In this document: positions 14,423 through 20,285 of the stretch, one piece after another
Position numbering within the stretch: position 1 is the first letter of the stretch
Layout: each line of letters begins with the position of its first letter
Assembly (NCBI GenBank): GCA_946184215.1
Contig: CAMHER010000008.1
Span: 1 to 22,711, forward strand
Reading direction: 5' to 3'
DNA length: 22,711 nucleotides
Source of the DNA: an uncultured Clostridia bacterium
Lineage (GTDB): Bacteria > Bacillota > Clostridia > Oscillospirales > Oscillospiraceae
Notes under the pieces: model-generated
Database searches by the model: none
Told to the model about the DNA's origin: nothing
The model's input: the letters and a program-made list of their open reading frames with translations, nothing else
Position numbers and translations under genes: made by a program

Positions 14423-15565
14423 TTAGGTGCTATCCGGCGCGGAATTAGCGGACTTTTCGCAGCTGGTAGTAATTTCGTAGTAATTCCGCATGTTCTCAAT
14501 GTCCTTGTTTTTGTCCTGCTGGGCAAGTTTGGCATAGATGCGATTCACCGTCTCCATGTTCGACCAGCCGCCCACGGCCTTGAGAGTATCGGGCGACCAG
14601 CCGAGATGCTTTGCCAAACTGGCAAAGGAGCGGCGCAGATCGTGCGGCGAACACTCCGGCAGCCCGCAGGCGCGGCAAACGTCCTTGATGCGGCGCTGCA
14701 TCGTGGTGGGCGCAATGGTCACAACCGGGCCGCTTGCCGGGATCAGATCTTCCAGGCGAGGGATCATGATGGGGATATCGCGGCGGGACGTGCGGTTTTT
14801 GTTGGTCTGCTTCTCAACGGGCTTGTTATCCTTCCCCTGGACGATGGCCCCGCGCACATGGATCATACCGCCGCCTACCTGATCGGCCGTAAGCTTGCGC
14901 AGTTCAGACATGCGCAGGGAGTGGAGCATCAGCAGCGCCGCCGTCTCGGCCTTGTCGCCCCTGATGGCGGCCAGAAACGTCTGTATCTGCTCATAGTCCA
15001 GAAAATCCCCGTCAGACTCCGGGACGGCCGGGAGGTTCACATCCGGCACGGGTATACCGGCAGCGCGGAAAGACGACGAAACAAGTCCCCAGGCGTTTCT
15101 GGTGGACTTTGGGGCGCGTTTGGCCCTGACCTCCTCCTGGATCATCTCCTGAAAATCAATGTCGCACACGCGCTTTTTCATGCAGCTCTTGAAGCGGTTG
15201 TTGTAGATAATCTCATACCCGCGGATCGTGGCGGGGGAGAGAACGCCGTCGTTTTTGTCGATGTAGGCCCGGAGCACCGACTCCAGCGTCCGCTTTTCCG
15301 GGTGCCGTTTGAGCTCAAGCACGCCGGTGCGCAGCGCGTCGATCCGGGCGCGGTACTCCTCCTCCGTGGCGGCCTTGACGGTCGTGCGCTGACCGTCCAC
15401 CATGAGCTGACCGAGCAGGGAGCCGTCGGCCAGGACGCGGAAGGCCGGATATTTCGGCGCGGCTTTCTTCGGGCCGATTTGCTTCTCACCGCACCACGGG
15501 CAGAACAGCGCCCCCTGCGGGATCTCTTTTCGGCAGAACCGGCAGCCGTCTCTGGTCTTTTTCAT
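14423..15565 (-). CDS. int: Tyrosine site-specific integrase with N-terminal zinc ribbon
   Basis: A 380-residue tyrosine recombinase that would insert and excise the phage at a tRNA/tmRNA 3' end. Residues 8-25 form a zinc ribbon (C8-x2-C11 and C22-x2-C25, CRFC...CPWC). An N-terminal arm-binding region and a SAM-like core-binding domain (about 95-175) precede the catalytic domain (about 187-350). Visible catalytic residues are R218 (HSLRMSEL), K256 probably, H308 and R311 (HDLRR), W334 in place of the second His (GGWSNMET), and Y344 (NRIYAK). A Trp at that site is also known in Cre. The gene starts four bases after the repressor stop, so the two share a transcript. Its stop is two bases from the att core. 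Confidence 0.95.
   Translation of the reverse strand: MKKTRDGCRFCRKEIPQGALFCPWCGEKQIGPKKAAPKYPAFRVLADGSLLGQLMVDGQRTTVKAATEEEYRARIDALRTGVLELKRHPEKRTLESVLRAYIDKNDGVLSPATIRGYEIIYNNRFKSCMKKRVCDIDFQEMIQEEVRAKRAPKSTRNAWGLVSSSFRAAGIPVPDVNLPAVPESDGDFLDYEQIQTFLAAIRGDKAETAALLMLHSLRMSELRKLTADQVGGGMIHVRGAIVQGKDNKPVEKQTNKNRTSRRDIPIMIPRLEDLIPASGPVVTIAPTTMQRRIKDVCRACGLPECSPHDLRRSFASLAKHLGWSPDTLKAVGGWSNMETVNRIYAKLAQQDKNKDIENMRNYYEITTSCEKSANSAPDST
14465..14486 (+). repeat. Tandem 11-bp repeat, right arm of attP, inside integrase gene
   Basis: Two units, GGTAGTAATTT then CGTAGTAATTC, in the same orientation and with the same 11-bp period as the pair at 14228-14249. They lie 45 bases right of the core within the integrase coding region, encoding the NYYEITT stretch near the C-terminus. 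Likely arm-type integrase sites; inferred, not proven. Confidence 0.6.
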
Positions 15566-15569
15566 GGCG

Positions 15570-16334
15570 TCACTCCCGGACGAGCGGGACGTGCCGATGG
15601 ATCACGACGCCGTAGCCCGTCACCGTATCGTTGCCGCTTGCCATGATATCAACGTCCAGATCCTTGCGCTGACGATTGAGCGAGCGGAGATAGATGTTGC
15701 CAAAGCTGTCCGCGATGTACTGCTTGACGTACAAAAAGCCGTTGACCATGATGACCGCAAGCTCGCCGATTTGCGCACGCCGCCGGACGCAAAGCACCAC
15801 TTCCCCGTCGTGCAGCTCCGGCTCCATGCTGTCACCGCTGATCCTGACGGCAAACTGCGCGGTGCTGTTCGCGTCGACCTCATACTCCTGAAAGGCCGTG
15901 GTCTCCATCGGCTCGCCGGGGCCTGCGGCGGCGGGAAACAGGGGGATGACCTTCACCTTGCGTTCTTCCTTCACGGGTTTCGCACAACGGGTGTATTCGA
16001 TGTCGAGGACGGCGTCCACAAGCTCCCGGCCGTGATCGTCGAGGGCGCGGTATTTGCGCTCCAACTCGCTGACCACCGGCGTCTGCTTGCCTTTCTTCGG
16101 GTTGACGGTGGCGAAATCATCTAGAGTTTCAAACAGCGTCAACTCGTCTATTCCGGTCGCTTTTGCGATTTTTGAGACAAGGCTGACCGTCAGCTTCATG
16201 GGTTTCCCGTTGTTATTGATTCCGCTTTCCACGTTGCTCATGTGCTGCGGACTTACCCCAACAAGGGACGCCATAGCGCGGATTGATAAATCATGCTTTT
16301 CCCGGTAATCTGCAACATATTCTGCCAATGTCAT
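15570..16334 (-). CDS. CI/LexA-like lysogeny repressor (XRE HTH + S24 peptidase)
   Basis: A 254-residue repressor. The N-terminal XRE helix-turn-helix spans about residues 5-75 (MASLVGVSPQHMSNVESG). The C-terminal S24/LexA domain has a probable self-cleavage bond at A137-G138 (FPAAAGPGEP), nucleophile S169 (SGDSMEPELHDGE) and general base K204 (FLYVKQY). It should hold the early promoter off and be inactivated by RecA-stimulated self-cleavage after DNA damage. AGGAGG lies upstream of the ATG. Its own promoter, overlapped by operator O1, lies just upstream, so autoregulation is likely. Integrase follows in the same operon. Confidence 0.93.
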   Translation of the reverse strand: MTLAEYVADYREKHDLSIRAMASLVGVSPQHMSNVESGINNNGKPMKLTVSLVSKIAKATGIDELTLFETLDDFATVNPKKGKQTPVVSELERKYRALDDHGRELVDAVLDIEYTRCAKPVKEERKVKVIPLFPAAAGPGEPMETTAFQEYEVDANSTAQFAVRISGDSMEPELHDGEVVLCVRRRAQIGELAVIMVNGFLYVKQYIADSFGNIYLRSLNRQRKDLDVDIMASGNDTVTGYGVVIHRHVPLVRE

Positions 16335-16347
16335 GTGATCGCCTCCT

Positions 16348-16363
16348 GTCTACTAAAGTTTAC
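16348..16363 (+). promoter_or_regulatory. Operator O1 (repressor side)
   Basis: GTCTACT-AA-AGTTTAC matches the 7-2-7 consensus GTCTACT-N2-AGTAGAC at 12 of 14 positions. It covers the -10 element of the leftward repressor promoter, so a bound protein would shut off the repressor's own synthesis. Confidence 0.7.
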
Positions 16364-16385
16364 AATAGTTACAAAAGAAAGTCAA
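16357..16385 (-). promoter_or_regulatory. Leftward promoter for repressor and integrase
   Basis: On the minus strand a TTGACT -35 box (16380-16385) and a TAAACT -10 box (16357-16362) are separated by exactly 17 bases. The -35 box matches the consensus at five of six positions and the -10 box at four. Transcription would start near 16350, just before the AGGAGG of the repressor gene. Confidence 0.7.
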
Positions 16386-16395
16386 GAGAAAAAGC

Positions 16396-16411
16396 GTCAA
16401 CTCTAGTTGAC
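16396..16411 (+). promoter_or_regulatory. Operator O2 (early promoter -35)
   Basis: GTCAACT-CT-AGTTGAC is a perfect 7-2-7 inverted repeat. It differs from O4 by a symmetrical change in each half (A for T, T for A). It overlaps the -35 box of the rightward promoter. Confidence 0.8.
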
Positions 16412-16435
16412 AGCCGCTGTCTACTGTGTTATATT
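16407..16435 (+). promoter_or_regulatory. Rightward early promoter
   Basis: TTGACA (16407-16412), a perfect -35 box, is followed after exactly 17 bases by TATATT (16430-16435), five of six matches to the -10 consensus. The start point should be near 16442, at operator O4. It drives the Cro-like gene and probably the early gene run. Confidence 0.85.
16419..16425 (+). promoter_or_regulatory. Operator half-site O3 (promoter spacer)
   Basis: GTCTACT is a perfect left half of the operator, but its right half (GTTATAT) is replaced by the -10 region. It starts exactly 23 bases after O2 and 23 bases before O4, so it may serve as a weak middle site. Confidence 0.5.
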
Positions 16436-16441
16436 CTTCTT

Positions 16442-16457
16442 GTCTACTGGAGTAGAC
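16442..16457 (+). promoter_or_regulatory. Operator O4 (early transcript start)
   Basis: GTCTACT-GG-AGTAGAC is a perfect 7-2-7 inverted repeat at the expected start of the early transcript. It lies directly before the possible GTG start of the Cro-like gene. It defines the operator consensus used for the other sites. Confidence 0.85.
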
Positions 16458-16479
16458 GGTGAAAGGGGGTGAACGGCGC

Positions 16480-16671
16480 TTGAACAACAGACTGAAGGAA
16501 TACCGCGAATCTCGCGGCATGACACAAGAGGATCTTGCCGAAAAAACCGGGATTTCCCGTGCGACAATCAGCAGGATCGAGAACAATCGGGAGGTAAACC
16601 TCACGATGAAGACGATTGCAAAGATCGCCAGCGTCTTCGGCGTGGAACCGAGCATTATTTTCATGCTCTGA
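16480..16671 (+). CDS. Cro-like XRE helix-turn-helix regulator
   Basis: A 63-residue single-domain DNA-binding protein, first gene of the early transcript. The helix-turn-helix is clear: MTQEDLAEKTGISRATISRIE, with a second part KTIAKIASVFGVEPSIIF. It is the expected counterpart of CI, competing for the same operators to favour lytic growth. The TTG at 16480 is chosen because AAAGGGGGTGA lies at the right distance. A GTG at 16459, giving 70 residues, is possible but would start almost on the operator and close to the 5' end of the transcript. The stop is followed by operator O5. Confidence 0.85.
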   Translation: MNNRLKEYRESRGMTQEDLAEKTGISRATISRIENNREVNLTMKTIAKIASVFGVEPSIIFML

Positions 16672-16673
16672 AT

Positions 16674-16689
16674 GTCCACTTTGGTAGAC
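16674..16689 (+). promoter_or_regulatory. Operator O5 downstream of the Cro-like gene
   Basis: GTCCACT-TT-GGTAGAC keeps 12 of 14 consensus positions. It lies between the Cro-like gene and the next gene, well away from the promoter region. It could bind repressor as a roadblock or as part of a DNA loop; chance occurrence cannot be excluded. Confidence 0.5.
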
Positions 16690-16717
16690 ACCAACATCAT
16701 CAGAAAGGAGGCAAACA

Positions 16718-16909
16718 ATGCCTGACAAATTTCAGATCCGGCGCGTCAGAGCGAAAGAGCCGAACTACAAAAGCGTGATGCTGTGGGCGGACACTTTTGA
16801 GATGCTCAAAGATATCTGCGACGAAAACGGCGTCAAGATGTGCGCTCTTGTAGACAGCATGGTGAAGTTTTGCGTTGATCGGCTGGAAGTCATCGAAGAG
16901 GGAGAATGA
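16718..16909 (+). CDS. Small putative ribbon-helix-helix protein
   Basis: A 63-residue protein. After a basic start (DKFQIRRVRAKEPNY) comes KSVMLWADTFEMLKDICDENGVKMCALVDSMVKFCVDRL. This reads as a short beta strand, helix, turn and helix, the order of an Arc/CopG-type ribbon-helix-helix DNA-binding protein. A strong AAAGGAGG site precedes the ATG, and O5 lies just upstream. It could regulate early genes or assist excision; neither can be shown. Confidence in the gene is higher than in the fold. Confidence 0.75.
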   Translation: MPDKFQIRRVRAKEPNYKSVMLWADTFEMLKDICDENGVKMCALVDSMVKFCVDRLEVIEEGE

Positions 16910-16926
16910 AGAAAGGAGGAAATCGC

Positions 16927-17112
16927 ATGTCAACCGCAGCGAACCACCGCAAGCGCAGCCACCGCAGCGAATACCTGACGCGCTGCTACAACGGCAGCCG
17001 CCGGAGCGTGGTGAAACCGAGCGTGACGCGGCACAGCCTGTTGGACTGGATCCGGCAGATCCGCCGGGCGCGGAACCGCAGCAAGCAGGAGGCGCAGGAT
17101 GCCGAAGGTTAA
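16927..17112 (+). CDS. Small Arg-rich protein (NHRKRSHRS type), unknown function
   Basis: A 61-residue, very basic protein with the phrase NHRKRSHRSEYLTRCYNGS, which recurs in small early proteins of Clostridia phages. An in-frame ATG lies at 16906 inside the previous gene, but AAAGGAGG at 16911-16918 supports the ATG at 16927. A C-terminal amphipathic helix (LLDWIRQIRRARNRSKQEAQ) is likely. Binding to nucleic acid is plausible from charge only. It overlaps the next gene by 14 bases. Confidence 0.7.
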   Translation: MSTAANHRKRSHRSEYLTRCYNGSRRSVVKPSVTRHSLLDWIRQIRRARNRSKQEAQDAEG

Positions 17113-17344
17113 GTGGTGCAAGCCTGTACCGCCGCCGAACCGGCTCCGGGAGCTGTTCAACCGATACCAGAAAGCGCGGGGCCTGACCTCCGCCGACCTG
17201 TCGGCGCTGCTCCATATGCAGCCGGAAAGCGTGCGGCGCAAAAAGAGCCGCGGCGTCTGGAGCAACGAGGACATCCGCGACTGGTGCGCGGCACTCGGCA
17301 TCACCGACCCGGAAGAGGTCGGCCGGGCGGTGCTCAACCTGTAA
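17099..17344 (+). CDS. Small helix-turn-helix protein
   Basis: An 81-residue protein with an XRE-like helix-turn-helix: RLRELFNRYQKARGLTSADLSALLHMQPESVRRKKS, then WSNEDIRDWCAALGI. The recognition helix region (QPESVRRKKSRGVWS) is rich in Arg and Lys. GGAGG lies before the ATG inside the previous gene. It may be an early regulator or an excisionase-like factor. It ends the first early gene cluster, before a terminator-like hairpin. Confidence 0.7.
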   Translation: MPKVKWCKPVPPPNRLRELFNRYQKARGLTSADLSALLHMQPESVRRKKSRGVWSNEDIRDWCAALGITDPEEVGRAVLNL

Positions 17345-17384
17345 AAAAAGAGCCGCCTCCCCGTGAGCAAGACGGGAAAGCGGC
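17345..17384 (-). terminator. Terminator-like hairpin in leftward orientation
   Basis: GCCGC (17352-17356) pairs with GCGGC (17380-17384), and inside it CCCGT (17360-17364) pairs with ACGGG (17372-17376), separated by a symmetric 3x3 internal loop. An A tract at 17343-17349 would be the U tract of a minus-strand transcript; the plus strand has no T run after the stem. No minus-strand gene is seen here, so it may stop antisense transcription, or act as a plus-strand RNA hairpin. Confidence 0.4.
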
Positions 17385-17423
17385 ACACAAATCAAAGAAT
17401 CTGCCATAAGGAGTTTACCACAA

Positions 17424-17564
17424 ATGAAGATCCTTTACAACCCCCAAATGCGCCGCTGGGAGGTCTACTCCAGCCGGAGCGTGACGCGGGCGGGCGAGCT
17501 TCAGCCGGTGTTCGTCTCGGCCAGCCTCGAAGCCTGCGAGAAGTACAGGGAGGCGGCGGTATGA
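17424..17564 (+). CDS. Small protein, unknown function (46 aa)
   Basis: A short gene with a clear AAGGAG site at 17408-17413. The protein begins MKILYNPQMRRWEVYSSRSV and ends SLEACEKYREAAV, suggesting a beta hairpin followed by one helix. Its stop overlaps the next start (ATGA), so the two are coupled. I do not recognise it. Confidence 0.6.
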   Translation: MKILYNPQMRRWEVYSSRSVTRAGELQPVFVSASLEACEKYREAAV

Positions 17565-17704
17565 AGTATCTGGCACCCTGCCTGCTGTTTCTCCCCAGAA
17601 ACGAAATCCTGAGCCTGCTGGCGCTGCTGATCCTCGGCTGCGTCCTGCTGACCGACCTCATGGGCGAGGTCGTGAAGCACGGCGACAAGGAGGGATGGAA
17701 ATGA
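17561..17704 (+). CDS. Small membrane protein (47 aa)
   Basis: A 47-residue protein with one or two hydrophobic stretches (LAPCLLFL and ILSLLALLILGCVLLTDLM), so probably one membrane span, and a short charged tail. It is coupled to genes on both sides by ATGA overlaps. Function unknown; small early phage membrane proteins can affect entry of other phages, but nothing here shows that. Confidence 0.6.
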   Translation: MKYLAPCLLFLPRNEILSLLALLILGCVLLTDLMGEVVKHGDKEGWK

Positions 17705-17889
17705 CCGGGCTGATTGTTGCCGTTGTGATCCTCGGCTGTCTGGTCGTGGCTCTCGGTTTCTTCGGCTTGTGCGCCACACAGCAGATCCTCGACCTGCAGG
17801 AGCAGCTCTACGACCGGGAAGAGGACGCCGCCCCTATGGAGCCGATCGAATGGGATTGGGTGAGGGGGCAGGACGAAGATGTCCGTTAA
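17701..17889 (+). CDS. Small single-span membrane protein (62 aa)
   Basis: Residues about 3-26 form a membrane segment (TGLIVAVVILGCLVVALGFF), followed by an acidic cytoplasmic-type tail (QEQLYDREEDAAPMEPIEWDW). Of the ATGs at 17695 and 17701, the second has the better spacing to AAGGAGGG and overlaps the upstream stop as ATGA. The 3' end overlaps the PP-loop gene by 11 bases. Function unknown. Confidence 0.65.
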   Translation: MTGLIVAVVILGCLVVALGFFGLCATQQILDLQEQLYDREEDAAPMEPIEWDWVRGQDEDVR

Positions 17890-19021
17890 GGTCTGGCAGC
17901 CAGGGCAGCACAAAGAGACGAAGGACGAAAAGCTCTACCGGCTCCAGACGAACGCGCAGCGGATCGCCTTGCCTTACAAGGCAAAGGTCAACATGGCGAA
18001 ACGCCGCATCTTCGAATGGGCTGACTTTTGCTGGGAAAATGGGAAGAACTACGCCGTCAGCGTTGGGGGCCTCGACAGCATCACCCTCCTGGCTCTCTGC
18101 CGGGAAGTGCTCCATGAGGACGTGCCGGGGATCTCTGTCTCCGTCCTGGAGGACAAGAGCATCCAGCGCGTGCACCGCGAGATGGGCGTGATCCCCGTCA
18201 AGCCGCTCAAGAGCAAAGTGCAGATCCTTCAGGAGTACGGGTTCCCCGTCGTCTCGAAGCTGGCCGCCGCGAAGATCGCCCGGCTCCAGGTGCCGGGAGA
18301 CGACAGCCCTATCATCCGGGCTTACATGACCGGAGATATGGGAGCGTGGGGCGGCTTTGGACACAACGAGAAATTCAAACTGCCCGACACCTGGCTGGAG
18401 CTTTTCGGCGGCCTGTACGCCGATATGCGCCCGGATCTCAAATGCAAGGTGGCACCGTTCAAGGTGAGCGATCAATGCTGTTACTGGCTTAAAGAGCTGC
18501 CCGTTCAGCAGTATCAAGAGGAGCATCAGATCTGGCCTTTCCTCGGATTGATGCAAAGCGAAGGCGGGCGGCGTCAGTATTCCCTCCGCGCTCACGGCTG
18601 CAACTATGTGGGCGAGACCACGGCGCGAAGCTGCCCTTTTAACTACTTCACGCGGCAGGATCTGCTGCAGCTCGCTCTGGATCTGCGCGTCCATGTGCCG
18701 GAGATCTACGGCGAGATTGTGCGGGAGCCGGACGGGACGCTGCGAACCACGAAAGCGCAGCGAACAGGCTGCTCCATGTGCGGATTCGGCATCCATTTGG
18801 ACGGCAGGCCGCACCACTTCGACCTGCTCCGGGAGCAGAACCCGAAAGAGTGGGAGTTTTGGATGTATCGCTGCTGCACCGACCCGGAGACCGGCGAGCA
18901 ATACGGCTGGGGCCGCGTCCTGGACTGGATCGGCGTCGGCTGGGAAAACCGCCCGGACACCGACTGCGTAGGCCAGATCAGCATCGAGGATCTAGAGATG
19001 GAAACCATGCGTGTTGAATAA
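17879..19021 (+). CDS. PAPS-reductase-like PP-loop protein with Cys clusters
   Basis: A 380-residue protein of the adenine nucleotide alpha-hydrolase (PAPS reductase/DndC-like) superfamily. The PP-loop reads V62-G-G-L-D-S67 (AVSVGGLDSITLL), where the usual first Ser of SGGxDS is Val. Downstream are LGLMQSEGGRRQYSL, equivalent to the G-x-R-x-E-S/G...R motif of this superfamily, and cysteines at 200/201, 241, 252, 298, 301 and 332/333. The clusters GCSMCGFG and DQCC could hold an Fe-S cluster or zinc. Phages often carry such genes; proposed roles include sulfur or nucleotide modification, none proven here. It follows the small membrane proteins with an 11-base overlap. Confidence 0.8.
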   Translation: MSVKVWQPGQHKETKDEKLYRLQTNAQRIALPYKAKVNMAKRRIFEWADFCWENGKNYAVSVGGLDSITLLALCREVLHEDVPGISVSVLEDKSIQRVHREMGVIPVKPLKSKVQILQEYGFPVVSKLAAAKIARLQVPGDDSPIIRAYMTGDMGAWGGFGHNEKFKLPDTWLELFGGLYADMRPDLKCKVAPFKVSDQCCYWLKELPVQQYQEEHQIWPFLGLMQSEGGRRQYSLRAHGCNYVGETTARSCPFNYFTRQDLLQLALDLRVHVPEIYGEIVREPDGTLRTTKAQRTGCSMCGFGIHLDGRPHHFDLLREQNPKEWEFWMYRCCTDPETGEQYGWGRVLDWIGVGWENRPDTDCVGQISIEDLEMETMRVE

Positions 19022-19034
19022 AGGAGACCATAAA

Positions 19035-19229
19035 ATGACCAAATCCCCCTGCAACAGAAAATGCCCTGACCGGGCGGCGGGCTGCCATGCGGGATGCCCG
19101 CGCTACGCCGAATGGGCGGAGAAGCACGCGGCGGAGCTGGCGGCCCGGAACGCGGAAAACCCCGTCCTGAGCTACATCAAGGACGCCTCGCGCAAGATCG
19201 CGCACAGGCGGAATATCAAGGGGAGGTGA
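19035..19229 (+). CDS. Small Cys-rich (zinc-binding type) protein
   Basis: A 64-residue protein with C-x3-C-x5-C-x3-C near the N-terminus (CNRKCPDRAAGCHAGC), then a charged helix (YAEWAEKHAAELAARN). The pattern is common in small early phage proteins of Clostridia, function unknown; metal binding is likely from the cysteine spacing. AAAGGAGA upstream chooses the ATG at 19035 over an earlier in-frame ATG at 19011. Confidence 0.7.
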   Translation: MTKSPCNRKCPDRAAGCHAGCPRYAEWAEKHAAELAARNAENPVLSYIKDASRKIAHRRNIKGR

Positions 19230-19233
19230 GGGC

Positions 19234-19353
19234 ATGCCCTACGGAATCCCGGACGATCCGATGATCCGCGAGATCGAGCGCACGGGCTATCCGGCCTGGT
19301 GCCCGGACGATGAAGGCGAGGAGGACGAACCCGATGAAGATGAGCTACCCTGA
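19234..19353 (+). CDS. Small acidic protein (39 aa)
   Basis: A 39-residue protein, MPYGIPDDPMIREIERTGYP then a run of Asp and Glu (about 13 acidic residues in the last 16). GGGAGGTGAG is well spaced before the ATG. The N-terminal phrase is seen in many small Clostridia phage proteins. The acidic tail could mimic DNA, but that is speculation. The next gene overlaps its end by 20 bases. Confidence 0.65.
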   Translation: MPYGIPDDPMIREIERTGYPAWCPDDEGEEDEPDEDELP

Positions 19354-19468
19354 ACGCCTGCGGGCGTATGAGAGGGAAAAGCGGGAGCTGCTGCGCACCG
19401 CCGCGCGTCTCCCGGCTCCGGAATTTGAAAAGCGGCTGAAAGAGCTGCAAAAGAAATGGAGGATCTGA
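19334..19468 (+). CDS. Small charged helical protein (44 aa)
   Basis: A 44-residue protein, rich in Arg, Lys and Glu (LRAYEREKRELLRTAARL, then FEKRLKELQKKWRI), predicted to be mostly helix, possibly a coiled coil. GAGGAGG at 19318-19324 lies nine bases before the ATG at 19334. It begins inside the acidic 39-residue gene. Function unknown. Confidence 0.55.
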   Translation: MKMSYPERLRAYEREKRELLRTAARLPAPEFEKRLKELQKKWRI

Positions 19469-19470
19469 CA

Positions 19471-19767
19471 ATGATCGACAACGTAAACCATCCAGAGCAC
19501 TACACCAAGGGCGGCGTCGAGTGCATCGACGCGATCCGCGCCAGCATGGACAAGGACGGCTTCGCCGCCTACTGCAAGGGCAACGCGCTGAAGTATCTAT
19601 GGCGCTACAAAGACAAGGGCGGCCTGCAGGATCTGGAAAAGGCCCGCGTCTATCTGGGCTGGCTGATCGAGACCGAGCAGGAGCTGAAGGCCGAGATGGA
19701 CGCCCGCGTGGCCGAGTGGCGCCGCCAGCAGGAGCTGAAGGCCGCCGCCGCGAAGGAGGGAGCCTGA
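19471..19767 (+). CDS. DUF3310 protein
   Basis: A 98-residue protein matching the DUF3310 family by the hallmark phrases NVNHPEHYTKGGVECIDAI, KGNALKYLWRYKDKGG and DLEKARVYLGWLI. The family is widespread in phages and is sometimes called nucleotide kinase-like; its role is not settled. GGAGG lies eight bases before the ATG at 19471, making it better than the in-frame ATG at 19456. Its stop overlaps the next start (TGATG). Confidence 0.85.
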   Translation: MIDNVNHPEHYTKGGVECIDAIRASMDKDGFAAYCKGNALKYLWRYKDKGGLQDLEKARVYLGWLIETEQELKAEMDARVAEWRRQQELKAAAAKEGA

Positions 19768-20285
19768 TGAGCAAAACCCATTGGAAGAAACTGACGAACC
19801 CGGACTACCTCGGCGCGTACAGCATCGAGGACGGGCGAGACCTGATCCTGACGGTGCGCCGCGTGGTGCAGGAGCCGGTCATGGGCGCGGACGGCAAGAA
19901 AGAGGACTGCATCGTATGCTACTGGGTCGAGCCGCAGAAGCCGATGATCCTCAACGCCACGAACTGCAAAACCATCGTCAAGCTGCTCGGCACGCCCTTC
20001 ATCGAGGACTGGGCGGGCCACCGGCTACAGATCGGCACAGAGAAGGTCAAAGCCTTCGGGGACGTGGTGGACGCGCTGCGGGTGCGCAAAAAGCTCCCGG
20101 CTGCGCAGGAGCCGCCAATCCCCTGCGCGGACTGCGGGCAGGCCATCGCCCCGGCATACAACATGAGCGCCGCACAGCTCGCGGCCTACACCGAGAAGCA
20201 GTACGGCCGGAAGCTCTGCGCCGCCTGCGCCAAAAAGGCCAAAGAGGCCGGTAAGGAGAGCGCCGATGCTCAAACTGACGCCTGA
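19767..20285 (+). CDS. Phage protein with C-terminal Cys4 motif
   Basis: A 172-residue protein. The N-terminal two-thirds (HWKKLTNPDYLGAYSIEDG, TVRRVVQEPV, NATNCKTIVKLLGTPFIEDW) matches a type commonly found ahead of recombination nucleases in Clostridia phages. Residues about 119-154 hold CADCGQ and CAACAK, a likely Cys4 zinc finger. It is probably involved in early DNA metabolism. Its start shares a base with the DUF3310 stop, and its last 20 bases overlap the nuclease gene. Confidence 0.7.
   Translation: MSKTHWKKLTNPDYLGAYSIEDGRDLILTVRRVVQEPVMGADGKKEDCIVCYWVEPQKPMILNATNCKTIVKLLGTPFIEDWAGHRLQIGTEKVKAFGDVVDALRVRKKLPAAQEPPIPCADCGQAIAPAYNMSAAQLAAYTEKQYGRKLCAACAKKAKEAGKESADAQTDA

Noticed and set aside
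14392..14475. A complete tRNA gene overlapping the integrase end
   Set aside because: Only the T arm and 3' acceptor strand are present; the bases upstream encode the integrase C-terminus and do not form a D arm or anticodon arm.
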